Positions 16,851-25,584 of a DNA stretch of 64,000 nucleotides are shown piece by piece (position 1 is the first letter of the stretch; each line of letters opens with the position of its first letter). Source of the DNA: CAZHHH01 sp052400685 (GTDB taxonomy: Bacteria; Bacteroidota; Bacteroidia; Bacteroidales; Marinilabiliaceae); the NCBI GenBank assembly GCA_052400685.1, contig JBQTGJ010000003.1; one strand, 5' to 3'. The position numbers were made by a program, and so were the translations under genes. The notes below the pieces were generated by a model. That model made no database searches. It was not told where the DNA came from and saw only the letters and a list, made by a program, of their open reading frames with translations.

Positions 16851-18284
16851 ATGTCACATTCGCATAATAAACTATTCTCGCGCATGAAATATGCGTTGCC
16901 CTCTATGGCCATACTATCATTATTGGTCTGGGGCTGTGCCACTTTTTATCAAACTACTGCTGTTATTCAGAATAATATACAGCAAGGAAATTTTGAGGCA
17001 GCCAATAAACAACTGGAAAAAGAAAAAAAGTGGGCCACGAACCAAAATCGCGTTCTTTATTTTATGAATCGCGGTGTAGTAGATTTTATGTTGGGATTGC
17101 ATGACGAAAGTAACCAGTATTTTAATAAAGCTGACTACTACATTGAGGATTTCAGCAAAAATATGGGTAGTGAAGCATTGGCTCTTATTTCCAACCCGAT
17201 GGTAAAACCTTATCAGCCGGAAGATTTTGAGGCCATAATGGTTAATTATTATAAAGCGCTGAATTATATAGCCCTTGCCGACTACGAAGGTGCACTGGTT
17301 GAGTGCCGGCGGGTGAACATACGATTACAACAACTAAACGACCGGTATAAAAAACATAAAAATAAATACGCCAACGATGCCTTCGCTCATAACCTGATGG
17401 GCTTAATTTATGATGCAATGGGCGATTATAACAATGCATTTATTGCTTATAGAAATGCGTTTGAAGTTTATGACGACGAATACACCACCCTATTTGGAGT
17501 AACCCCTCCACTCCAACTTAAAAAAGACCTGTTGCTCTCGGCTAAAAAATCAGGTTTTCCCAAAGAAGTTCAGTACTATGAAGATAAATTTGGAATGACT
17601 TGCCCTACCGAAAATCAAAATGATGGCAAATTGGTGTATATATGGATGACCGGCTTTGGCCCGGTTAAATCAGAATGGAGTCTGAATTTGACAAATATGG
17701 GTGTTAATAATGGCAATATGATATTTGGAAGCGATGAGTTAGGTATGACCTTCCCTGTATTTATTGGAAATCAAAGCAGGGAACAACAATCGGCCTTTAA
17801 AAATTTATCGATTGTACGTATGGCCTTCCCCAAATATATTGAGCGCCCGCCAAAATTTGTTACCGCCGAACTGGCGTCGGAATCAAAAAAATATCCTTTG
17901 GAACTGGCACAAGATATCAACAAAATAGCCTATCAGTCGCTACAGGACAGACTGTTGCGCGAATTGGGAAACAGCTTGTTAAGACTGGCAACCAAACAAA
18001 TGATGGAACAGGCAGGTCGCAATCAGAATGAAAATCTGGGAACCATTATCAGCATTGTAAATGCCATGACCGAGAAAGCTGACACGCGCAACTGGCAATC
18101 GTTACCCTATGCAATATCATACACCAAAATACCATTATCAGAAGGCATCCATCAACTTCAGTTGAACCAGTACGGACAAAACACCAAGACAACAGAGAAG
18201 GTGACCGTTGATATAAAGGCGGGAAAAACCACATTTAAAGTATTCCATCAATTGGGAGGCGCCTCAGTTCTAAACAACTATTAG
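16851..18284 (+). CDS. COG3014-like lipoprotein with TPR-like region
   Basis: The protein has 477 residues from the ATG at 16851. An ATG at 16884 would give a more compact lipoprotein signal (MKYALPSMAILSLLVWGC) and may be the true start. The lipobox is LVWGC. Residues about 50-240 form helical repeats typical of TPR (NRGVVDFMLGLHDESNQYF, KALNYIALADYEGALVECRRVN, HNLMGLIYDAMGDYNNAFIAYRNA). The C-terminal half is beta-rich. This matches uncharacterised COG3014 lipoproteins, often neighbours of LpoB-like genes. An envelope scaffold or a partner of the LpoB-like protein is a reasonable inference from context only. Confidence 0.8.
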   Translation: MSHSHNKLFSRMKYALPSMAILSLLVWGCATFYQTTAVIQNNIQQGNFEAANKQLEKEKKWATNQNRVLYFMNRGVVDFMLGLHDESNQYFNKADYYIEDFSKNMGSEALALISNPMVKPYQPEDFEAIMVNYYKALNYIALADYEGALVECRRVNIRLQQLNDRYKKHKNKYANDAFAHNLMGLIYDAMGDYNNAFIAYRNAFEVYDDEYTTLFGVTPPLQLKKDLLLSAKKSGFPKEVQYYEDKFGMTCPTENQNDGKLVYIWMTGFGPVKSEWSLNLTNMGVNNGNMIFGSDELGMTFPVFIGNQSREQQSAFKNLSIVRMAFPKYIERPPKFVTAELASESKKYPLELAQDINKIAYQSLQDRLLRELGNSLLRLATKQMMEQAGRNQNENLGTIISIVNAMTEKADTRNWQSLPYAISYTKIPLSEGIHQLQLNQYGQNTKTTEKVTVDIKAGKTTFKVFHQLGGASVLNNY

Positions 18285-18286
18285 TT

Positions 18287-18371
18287 AGAGTCTGTCTAGA
18301 AAATCCAACTTCTGCGTTATGCTCATAAAATGGGCTATCACCAGTCATGCACTTTTAGTGGCAACCTATTG
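18287..18371 (+). repeat. Type 2 intergenic repeat between convergent genes
   Basis: The segment begins AGAGTCTGTCTAGAAAATCC, then CTGCGTTATGCTC and GGCTATCACCAGTCATGC, a truncated type 2 copy. It lies between the convergent COG3014-like and YigZ genes. Confidence 0.5.
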
Positions 18372-18980
18372 TCATAACGGTTCGATACGTACCGACTCTA
18401 TTTTACCAAGCCTCTGAATAAGTGCCGGGGCATTTGACTGACGAATGGAAAGACGAAGAGAACAACTCAGATTAAAATTTTGTTGAAGAACATTGGGATT
18501 TTCGTCTTTCACCACACGCATAACATCATTCATGGCCCCATAATCAAAAAACAGATCGAAGACAGAATCCACTGTTTTAGCAACGATGGCTGCATTGTCC
18601 AATGCATCGGCCGAAGCTTCTTTGTATGCTCTTATCAAACCACTGGTACCCAGTTTTGTGCCACCAAAATAACGCACTACCACAATCAGAATATTGGTAA
18701 GCTCATGCGATAAAATTTGTCCATGAATAGGCTTGCCAGCTGTGCCCGACGGTTCACCGTCATCGTAAGCCCTGTAGTTCATCCCATCGAGGCCCAATTG
18801 CCAGGCGTAGCAATGATGCCGTGCATCATAGTACAATTGCTTTAACCCATCAATGTGCGTCTTTATTTCATCTTCGGTCATTACCGGGTAAGCATAAGCC
18901 AAAAACTTACTACCCTTTTCTTTGTAAATGCCTTCAGAAGCCGATTCAATGGTATGATATAAGTCTGAAACAGTCATCAA
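18372..18980 (-). CDS. YigZ/IMPACT family protein
   Basis: The 202-residue protein of the UPF0029/IMPACT family has an N-terminal domain (about 1-125) with the signatures SKFLAYAYPV, AYDDGEPSGTAGKPI and VVRYFGGTKLGTSGLIRAY. A small C-terminal domain of the DUF1949 type (about 135-200) completes the bacterial YigZ architecture. The function in bacteria is unclear; eukaryotic IMPACT inhibits the kinase GCN2. Two adjacent ATG codons exist at the start (18980 and 18977). The gene is probably monocistronic. Confidence 0.9.
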   Translation of the reverse strand: MMTVSDLYHTIESASEGIYKEKGSKFLAYAYPVMTEDEIKTHIDGLKQLYYDARHHCYAWQLGLDGMNYRAYDDGEPSGTAGKPIHGQILSHELTNILIVVVRYFGGTKLGTSGLIRAYKEASADALDNAAIVAKTVDSVFDLFFDYGAMNDVMRVVKDENPNVLQQNFNLSCSLRLSIRQSNAPALIQRLGKIESVRIEPL

Positions 18981-19037
18981 TAACCCCTAAATTTGTCCAA
19001 AAGTACAAAATCTGAGTCGTGATAAAAAAAGACAAGA

Positions 19038-19634
19038 CTAAAAAAGACGGCTGGCCTGAACGGGCTGATAAGCATCTAAAGCCATTTCGATGAAATGATT
19101 GCGTCGACTTTCATCGGCTACCGTAATTTGTGGATAAAACAAATGATCAATCACCGCCATTCCGCAGTAACCAAAAACTTCGTCACCCTGACTGCTTCGA
19201 AAGGCCTCAATAAGGCCTTTTGCTTCGTACTCTTCCACTGTATTACCCATGGTGGTGTGCAATATTACCTGCTTATCCTTTAATAGGGGCTCCGGTCCGT
19301 TTTGCGTATACCGGAAGGCAAAACCATTGGCTAAAACACGGTCGATATAACCTTTTAGTATCGCCGGAAAGCTGGCCCACCAAAGCGGGTATATAACAGT
19401 AATCAAATCAGCTTCGGCCAGATATTTTTGTTCACGCTGAATATCTAAAGGTGTTTGTCTTAATTTCAACATCTTTAAATCATTGGGAGACAATATGGGG
19501 TTAAAATTGATTTTATAAAGATCCCTCACTGTTACCGTCCACGCTTTATTGTTATAAAATTCATAAATGCTTTTGGACAAATAATTACTAAAACTATTTT
19601 CTGAGGGATGAGCGGTTATTATTAAATGATTCAT
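19038..19634 (-). CDS. NAD(P)H dehydrogenase (quinone)-like flavodoxin-fold protein
   Basis: The frame is open upstream to 19760, but the flavodoxin fold begins at the internal ATG at 19632-19634 (MNHLIITAHPSENSFSNYL), giving 198 residues. The upstream 42 codons look non-coding. Motifs of the flavodoxin_2 / NQO1 / KefF family are present: the FMN phosphate loop ITAHPSENSFS, VIYPLWWASFPAILKGYIDRVLANGFAF and the second flavin loop HTTMGN. It should reduce quinones or similar two-electron acceptors with NAD(P)H. No KefC-type transporter is adjacent, so a KefF role is not supported. It is separated from the divergent helicase gene by about 490 bp. Confidence 0.87.
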   Translation of the reverse strand: MNHLIITAHPSENSFSNYLSKSIYEFYNNKAWTVTVRDLYKINFNPILSPNDLKMLKLRQTPLDIQREQKYLAEADLITVIYPLWWASFPAILKGYIDRVLANGFAFRYTQNGPEPLLKDKQVILHTTMGNTVEEYEAKGLIEAFRSSQGDEVFGYCGMAVIDHLFYPQITVADESRRNHFIEMALDAYQPVQASRLF

Positions 19635-20064
19635 ACCAATCGGTTCGTTAAAATTATTGATTCGTGCGACTTCCAATAAAACTAAAAAACCGAGCATTTG
19701 TTCGCCCCAATAACACCAAATAAATCGGAGCACAATGGTTACAAACCACTCTCCAGACAATTCTGTTGATTCTTAATCTATTGATACAATGAGATATAGG
19801 TTTTGACAAAAAATATTGTGTCAATTAAAAAGCTTCATTTTTAAGGGTTTAGAAGCTTAAAAAATGAGAGTTTAATCCTGTAAATCACTATTTTAAAAAC
19901 AAGCGTAACGAAAAAAACAGAGTTTCTCGCTGACATTATATATCTGCTTATTATTCAGAAATAGCCACGAGGCTATAAACTACCTACTTTACAGACATTA
20001 AGAATTACTCACATAGATGTAACTTTAATAAAGTGATTAGAAACCCATTGTTTTCGGTTACAAA
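19635..20064. other. Gene-free stretch with degenerate repeat
   Basis: About 19845-19945 resembles a reversed type 2 repeat (GTAAATCACTATTTT and AACAAGCGTAACG). The rest is AT-rich with no frame that looks coding. An upstream extension of the quinone reductase frame to 19760 was not accepted. Confidence 0.4.
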
Positions 20065-20098
20065 TTGGCTTCAAGAATATCGACTTTCACTATATTTG
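20065..20098 (+). promoter_or_regulatory. Promoter of the SNF2 helicase gene
   Basis: TTG at 20065-20067 and TATATTTG at 20091-20098 are separated by 23 nt and match the Bacteroidota -33/-7 pattern. The -7 element ends 29 nt before the ATG at 20128, which is why that ATG is preferred over the in-frame TTG at 20065. Confidence 0.6.
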
Positions 20099-20127
20099 TT
20101 GGTTTGAACCACCAAATAATACCATCA

Positions 20128-23085
20128 ATGGAACAATTTATTGTCGTTTTCACAAAAAAAAGAAACATAGGATTAACCGCCATTCCCTACCACGCCAGTT
20201 ACAGTGAAAACAACCCTATTTCATTGATTGAACACGTCACGCCAACGCATATCAGCAAAAATGAGGACAGGTATAACGATGCCGAAAAAGAAATTGTCAT
20301 AATTCTATCGCGCATCAGTGAACACGCCTTATTTAAAAAATTTGGCGGGAAACAAATCGCAACATTAAAAGAGTTTTTTGATGTATTACCGACACTACCA
20401 CGCTTCGAATCGACGATAAAACCATTTATTGAAAAAATCGTTTATGATCTTATTCGTGCTATTGCCGGCACCTCCGTTCCATGTTATTACAAAGACGATA
20501 CCTTCAGCAATTTGTATGAATCCGACCGACTTACGATACCCTCTGAGCCGGCACAACCGGATTTTAATTTTGAAATAAAAGAGGAAAATCTTCATTATAG
20601 TTTTAAAATACGACAAAAATCAAATACTGGTGGTGATGACAAACTATTCTCACCAACCGGACAACCAATCGAATTTATCTGCACCAGTCCCGCTGTTTTA
20701 AAAATTCGGCACACACTCTATTATTTTGAAAATATTGACCAAAAGAAGCTCAATCCGTTCCTTACTAAGACAACCATTATAGTTCCCCGGCAGCAGGTGA
20801 GAACCTATATGAAAACCTTTGTTTCAAACTGTATCAGGAATTATAACATAACGGCCAAAGGCTTTACCATCAACAACAGTGAACAAACCCCGAAAGTACA
20901 ATTGATTATGAGTTACGACCTTAATCATATGCCTGCTTTGGCTCTTCATTTTAAGTACGAAGAGGCCAGCTTTCTGGCTGACAGAGGGGCTTCGGTATTT
21001 GTCAAACTGGAAGAGTCGGCTTCTCTGTTTCATTTCAAGAAAATAAAACGTCGTTACGACGATGAAAAAAAAGTAATGGCACAACTTCAGACCTGGGGAT
21101 TGGAACAAATAGGTGAAGCTCTTTTCAGACCAAAAGAAGCCCACGATATGACCGATGAAGCAATGGTAACCTCTACCATTGTGCAATGGCTGAGTCAACA
21201 TGAGTCAAAGCTAAATAGTATTGATTATTCATTTGAGGCCAATAATCAAAATGAAAAATTGTATGTGGGCCGGCATTCTCTGGAAATTGATACCTCCGAA
21301 ACCAACGACTGGTTTGAAATACGGGCAAGAGTTCAAATAGGTGATTTTACCATTCCATTTGTGAAGTTTCGACGTAACTTGCTTGATAACGACCCGGAAT
21401 TTATTCTGCCAAACGGACAAATTTTTATGTTACCGCCCGAATGGTTCACACGGTTCAGCGAATTATTTAACTACGCCAAAGCAGAGCAGAATGCACTAAG
21501 ACTACCCCGCTCCCATTTTCAGATCATTGAGCAAGTTAAATACGGCGTTTCAAACATTAAAAACAAAGAAACCGGCATTCATTTTCCGGAGACCACGTTA
21601 CCCGAAGGCCTAAATGCCACTTTGCGGCCGTATCAAAAGGAAGGATATGCCTGGATGAATTTTTTGCTGAAAAACCATCTTGGAGGTATCCTGGCCGACG
21701 ATATGGGTTTGGGTAAAACACTACAAACCATCACGTTGCTTCTAAACATTTATGCCAAATCGGAAACGGCGCGCGACAGCGAGCCGGCACCGGTTGAGCA
21801 ACTATCATTATTTGAAGCGCCTTCGCCAGCTAAATTTAACAAAACGAATCAGCCGGCATCCATTATAGTCATGCCAACATCACTCATACACAACTGGCAA
21901 AATGAAATTCAAAAATTTGCGCCTTCCATTAAAACATACCTCTACACCGGAAGTAATCGTCTTAAAACCAAAGATATTGGCAAAATATTACGTCATTATC
22001 ATGTAGTGCTAACTTCCTACGGCGTTTTACGCAATGATATTGAATACCTGAAAAATTATCATTTTCACCACGTTATTTTAGATGAAAGTCAGTATATAAA
22101 AAATCCGGGCTCAAAAATCTATACAGCCGTAAATTCGTTGGAATCCAGTCATCGTTTGGTACTAACAGGAACACCCATTGAAAATTCGCTGACCGATTTA
22201 TGGGCACAACTAAATTTTGTCAACAAAGGATTGCTTGGTACACTGGCATTTTTTAAACGCTATTTTATCCAGCCAATCACCCGACAACAAGATGAGACCA
22301 AGGAAGAAAAACTTCAGAAGCTCATTCAACCATTTATTCTGCGGCGCACCAAAGAACACGTTGCCAAAGACTTACCGCCAATAATGGAACAGGTGATACA
22401 TTGCGATATGACCGATGAACAAAATCAATTTTACGAAAAAGAAAAATCAGGGGTACGTAACAGCTTGGCGCACATATTTGAATCCAAAAGTCCGAAGCAA
22501 AGTTCCATTATTGCGCTTCAGGCCTTGTCAACACTGCGACAAATAGCCAATCATCCGGCCATGGTCGATCCCAATTACACGGGTTCGTCGGGCAAATTCG
22601 AACAGATGCTTGACGCCTTGCAAAGCATCGTGGCCGAAAATCACAGTGTATTAATTTTCTCATCATTTGTGAAAGATCTGGATTTGATAGAGAAAGAACT
22701 TATTCAAAAAAAACTTCCGTATGCCAAACTCACCGGCGCCACACGCGAGCGACAAAAAGTGATAGAAGAATTTAACCAAAATGCGGCCATATTTTTAATT
22801 TCACTAAAAGCAGGCGGTGTAGGACTAAATTTAACCAAAGCCGATTATGTGTTTATGCTGAATCCCTGGTGGAACCCGGCTGCTGAGGCACAGGCCATCA
22901 ACCGTGCCCACCGTATTGGTCAGGATAAAAATGTGTTTGTGTACCGCTTTATATCCACCGGCACTATAGAAGAAAAGATAGCCCGTCTGCAACAAAACAA
23001 ATCCCGCTTGGCCGACACGTTTGTCCACACCAATAATCCCCTGAACGATCTGTCGAAAGATGAAATTATGGCACTTCTTGGCTAA
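20128..23085 (+). CDS. SNF2/Rad54-family DNA-dependent ATPase (bacterial HepA/SNF2-like)
   Basis: The protein has 985 residues from the ATG at 20128. The N-terminal half (about 1-490) is divergent, with no motif I can name. The two RecA-like lobes follow: Walker A in GGILADDMGLGKTLQT (about 518-533), motif Ia MPTSLIHNW, the Walker B/motif II variant VILDESQYIKNP (DESQ in place of DEAH/DEGH, about 650), motif III LTGTPIEN, then the helicase C lobe with LKAGGVGLNLT and motif VI QAINRAHRIGQ (about 920). SNF2 proteins translocate on double-stranded DNA and remodel DNA-protein complexes. Bacteroidota chromosomes carry such stand-alone copies, and no restriction or defence partner is adjacent. It may form a unit with the small coiled-coil gene 88 bp downstream. 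Confidence 0.92.
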   Translation: MEQFIVVFTKKRNIGLTAIPYHASYSENNPISLIEHVTPTHISKNEDRYNDAEKEIVIILSRISEHALFKKFGGKQIATLKEFFDVLPTLPRFESTIKPFIEKIVYDLIRAIAGTSVPCYYKDDTFSNLYESDRLTIPSEPAQPDFNFEIKEENLHYSFKIRQKSNTGGDDKLFSPTGQPIEFICTSPAVLKIRHTLYYFENIDQKKLNPFLTKTTIIVPRQQVRTYMKTFVSNCIRNYNITAKGFTINNSEQTPKVQLIMSYDLNHMPALALHFKYEEASFLADRGASVFVKLEESASLFHFKKIKRRYDDEKKVMAQLQTWGLEQIGEALFRPKEAHDMTDEAMVTSTIVQWLSQHESKLNSIDYSFEANNQNEKLYVGRHSLEIDTSETNDWFEIRARVQIGDFTIPFVKFRRNLLDNDPEFILPNGQIFMLPPEWFTRFSELFNYAKAEQNALRLPRSHFQIIEQVKYGVSNIKNKETGIHFPETTLPEGLNATLRPYQKEGYAWMNFLLKNHLGGILADDMGLGKTLQTITLLLNIYAKSETARDSEPAPVEQLSLFEAPSPAKFNKTNQPASIIVMPTSLIHNWQNEIQKFAPSIKTYLYTGSNRLKTKDIGKILRHYHVVLTSYGVLRNDIEYLKNYHFHHVILDESQYIKNPGSKIYTAVNSLESSHRLVLTGTPIENSLTDLWAQLNFVNKGLLGTLAFFKRYFIQPITRQQDETKEEKLQKLIQPFILRRTKEHVAKDLPPIMEQVIHCDMTDEQNQFYEKEKSGVRNSLAHIFESKSPKQSSIIALQALSTLRQIANHPAMVDPNYTGSSGKFEQMLDALQSIVAENHSVLIFSSFVKDLDLIEKELIQKKLPYAKLTGATRERQKVIEEFNQNAAIFLISLKAGGVGLNLTKADYVFMLNPWWNPAAEAQAINRAHRIGQDKNVFVYRFISTGTIEEKIARLQQNKSRLADTFVHTNNPLNDLSKDEIMALLG

Positions 23086-23173
23086 TTAAAATGATAGTAT
23101 ATTTGTAACTTAAGACTATCGAAAAACAATTGGTCATGTTCGAGCCTGTCCACAATCTTTAAAATCTGAAAAC

Positions 23174-23458
23174 ATGGAGACTTTTGAAAACTACAAACAA
23201 AAATTGCAAGCCCGTATTGAAGGCTGGGAAGCAGAAATGGCTGGTATGAAAGCCAGACTCAAAGAGGCCACTGCCGATAAAAAAATCGAGTATCAAAAAG
23301 AAATTGATAGACTGGAAGAAGAGATGGAGAAAGGAAAAACCCGTTTAAAAGAACTTCAAAAAACAGGCGGGGAAGCTTGGCTTGTATTAAAAAAAGGCGT
23401 TGATGAAGCCTGGGATATATTTGCCAAAAGCATTAAAGATGCCAGTTCAAAATTTTAG
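23174..23458 (+). CDS. Small coiled-coil protein
   Basis: The 94-residue protein is almost entirely a charged heptad-rich coiled coil (about 5-65: KARLKEATADKKIEYQKEIDRLEEEMEKG), with a short aromatic C-terminal region (EAWLVLKKGVDEAWDIFAKSIKDA). There is no signal peptide or membrane segment. Proteins of this pattern are annotated in other bacteria as coiled-coil or sll1863-type stress proteins, without known biochemistry. It follows the helicase gene on the same strand after 88 bp, and whether they are co-transcribed is unclear. Confidence 0.75.
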   Translation: METFENYKQKLQARIEGWEAEMAGMKARLKEATADKKIEYQKEIDRLEEEMEKGKTRLKELQKTGGEAWLVLKKGVDEAWDIFAKSIKDASSKF

Positions 23459-23774
23459 CTTCAGCCAATAAGATAAGTACGGGATAAGAAAATATAGTTT
23501 ACCGGATAATGATGGATTCATTCTTATGCCTACGAAAAAAACTATGCTTATGAAATCTGGATTCTGTGCTCACGAAAAAGATACACGTAACAAGCTTTAA
23601 ATCATCGGCATCTGTTTAAAATTAAAAAATTTGATTAGCAGCCAAATTTCAGGAGGATGCCAGGGCTTTTAAGTTACGTTGTGCTTGTTTCCCACCTCAA
23701 GGCAATAAAGTTAATTTTCTGAAAATTACTTACAAAAGCGGCATTTCTTCTTGTGCTGGAGTAAGTCGGATCAC

Positions 23775-23999
23775 GAATACTTTTGAAATTAAACTTCAAA
23801 TACGAAGCTTGCGAAGTCATAAAAATAAAGGGACTGACGACCGAAGTATAGGCAGAAGCAATGCTATTGCTGTGGATTAATCTTATAAATGCTTTGATTA
23901 TGCTTTTCAAGGAGTAAGAAGACGAAGTCAGTTTACTTTTCATAAATGACGGTTTTTATGACAAGCGTAACACAGAAGTTAACTTTATAAACCAACACT
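23775..23999 (-). repeat. MITE-like element, long form, copy c (left end eroded)
   Basis: Read on the minus strand it begins AGTGTTGGTTTATAAAGTTAA and continues through GCTTGTCATAAAAACCGTCATTTATG, the central hairpin region and GACTTCGCAAGCTTCGTATTTGAAG. The far terminal repeat is no longer recognisable. An 89-codon minus-strand frame runs through it and is considered spurious. Confidence 0.65.
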
Positions 24000-24119
24000 A
24001 AATAAACAAACGACTTAAAAACGGGATAACCAAATAGTGGCTTTATTTTTGATGGTAAACCCACAAATAATATTTAATACAAACAAGAAAAAACGCATTT
24101 TAAACAAAAACATAATTTT

Positions 24120-24836
24120 ATGATAAAAGCATCTTTCATTAGTCTGCTAACGCTCATCTCCTATTTTAATTGCTATGGTCAGCAGAACGTTCAGGACGCC
24201 GATTCGGCCGTAGTAATTGAAACCCGTGCATTAAATAATTTCGACAAAATTATCGTATCAAGAGGTATTAATGTAACATTGGAAGAAGGTTTATCACCCC
24301 AGGCTGAAATACGAATTAAAAATGCGACCCCTGACGATGTCATCCTTGTACAAGAAGGCATGACAGTTACCATTAAGATGCGACCAAAGATATATAAAGA
24401 GATGGCTGTAAATGTGTTTATTACCCTGGGAACCAATCCCATTCGGGAAATTAATGCCGGAACAGGTGGCAGTGTTTATTCAGAAATAGAACTGGAAGGT
24501 GATCAGCTTAAGCTGGAGGCCGGAGCCGACGCATCAATTCAGCTGCAAGTCGCAATGAAAAAAGTGGTTGTAAATACATCAGCTGCCACCATCCATTTAA
24601 CAGGCACCTCTGATTTTCTGGACATAACAGCATCTGCTGCGGGGAGATTTGACGGTCTTAACCTCGAAACCGGTCAGGCAGCAGCGAAGGCAAACATGGG
24701 CTCTAAAATCTATTTATGGGTCACTCAAAAACTTGAAGCAAAATCTGCTACCGGTGGCAAAATCGGTTACACAGGCAACCCCGAAAAAGTGGAAATAAAA
24801 ACCAGTTTGGGTGGTACTGTTGAAGAAATTGAATAA
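24120..24836 (+). CDS. Secreted GIN-domain (DUF2807) protein
   Basis: The 238-residue protein has a Sec signal at 1-20 (ending SYFNCYGQ). The mature part is a beta-helix-like GIN (head GIN, DUF2807) domain, with the typical opening ETRALNNFDKIIVSRGINVTLEEG and repeated short strands such as LKLEAGADASIQL, VVVNTSAATIHLTGTSDFLDITASAAG and LEAKSATGGKIGYTGNP. Members are abundant in Bacteroidota, exported or surface-attached, and often called putative auto-transporter adhesin heads. No substrate is known. It stands alone and is followed by a clear terminator. Convergent with the DUF6320 gene. Confidence 0.87.
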   Translation: MIKASFISLLTLISYFNCYGQQNVQDADSAVVIETRALNNFDKIIVSRGINVTLEEGLSPQAEIRIKNATPDDVILVQEGMTVTIKMRPKIYKEMAVNVFITLGTNPIREINAGTGGSVYSEIELEGDQLKLEAGADASIQLQVAMKKVVVNTSAATIHLTGTSDFLDITASAAGRFDGLNLETGQAAAKANMGSKIYLWVTQKLEAKSATGGKIGYTGNPEKVEIKTSLGGTVEEIE

Positions 24837-24844
24837 TAATGTAA

Positions 24845-24882
24845 GGGGACCATACTTTCATCGTATTGTCCCCCATTTTTTA
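24845..24882 (+). terminator. Terminator after the GIN-domain gene
   Basis: GGGGACCATAC pairs with GTATTGTCCCC (one mismatch) around TTTCATC and is followed by CATTTTTTA. It lies just beyond the stop codon and shares its 3' flank with the tail of the convergent gene. Confidence 0.8.
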
Positions 24883-25581
24883 CCGATGAAAAATGCGCTC
24901 CAGACTTTTATTTTTGGTCAGACGGAAATGAACATATATCAACACAAAAGCAACCGGCACAACACATGCCAAAACGATTACGCTCCATTTTAAAGCAACA
25001 ACGCCGGTTTTATAAATTGAAAAAATAGCTTCAAGTCCCAACATATAAATACCAATTGCCAGCAAAGCATAAGCAACCAGATTTACACCTTTTCGTTTCA
25101 CCTTCTTAAAAATCATCATTAATACTGCCGCAATGGCGTTTCCGGTAAATAATACGGGTATTGCAATGGGAAAAGCCCATTGCAGGCCATTGGTCAATAG
25201 ATCTATCAAAACTACAAAACCGGAGGCTCCCAATAAGCCAGTGGCTATTTTAATAACAGTAGTGGTTCTCAAAAATGCAAACGACGAAACATACGAAAAA
25301 ACCATTAAGCTAACAGCCACCGGATATTCAGACCACGAAATACGGTGACTCATCAAAAAATCGATGGAAAATGTTGCAATGACAGCCGATATTATGGTAA
25401 TGGAAACAATTTCCCAAATCACCCGCTTCTGCGGTGGAGTCATTTCTTTTCCGGCATTCAGATCAACTTCATTTTCGCTATTTTCGATCATGGGGTGTGT
25501 CTCGTTAATTGAAGTACCACACAACGGGCATTTTGTCATGTCCGGCTCCAATTCAACACCACATTTTTTACAATATATCAT
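24880..25581 (-). CDS. DUF6320 membrane protein with N-terminal zinc ribbon
   Basis: The 233-residue protein starts with a zinc ribbon, CKKC (Cys4, Cys7) and CPLC (Cys18, Cys21). A charged linker follows, then six hydrophobic membrane segments (from about 53 to 222). This is the DUF6320 layout. The upstream gene, 3 bp away on the same strand, encodes an alcohol-acetyltransferase-like protein. I recall this pairing from Firmicutes and other Bacteroidota, and the spacing here shows an operon. The function is unknown; a membrane partner delivering or accepting a hydrophobic substrate for the acyltransferase is an inference. Confidence 0.82.
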   Translation of the reverse strand: MIYCKKCGVELEPDMTKCPLCGTSINETHPMIENSENEVDLNAGKEMTPPQKRVIWEIVSITIISAVIATFSIDFLMSHRISWSEYPVAVSLMVFSYVSSFAFLRTTTVIKIATGLLGASGFVVLIDLLTNGLQWAFPIAIPVLFTGNAIAAVLMMIFKKVKRKGVNLVAYALLAIGIYMLGLEAIFSIYKTGVVALKWSVIVLACVVPVAFVLIYVHFRLTKNKSLERIFHR

Positions 25582-25584
25582 AAC

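Noticed and set aside
19635..19760. N-terminal extension of the quinone reductase
   Set aside because: The flavodoxin fold begins at the ATG at 19632-19634, and the extension lacks any domain and looks non-coding.
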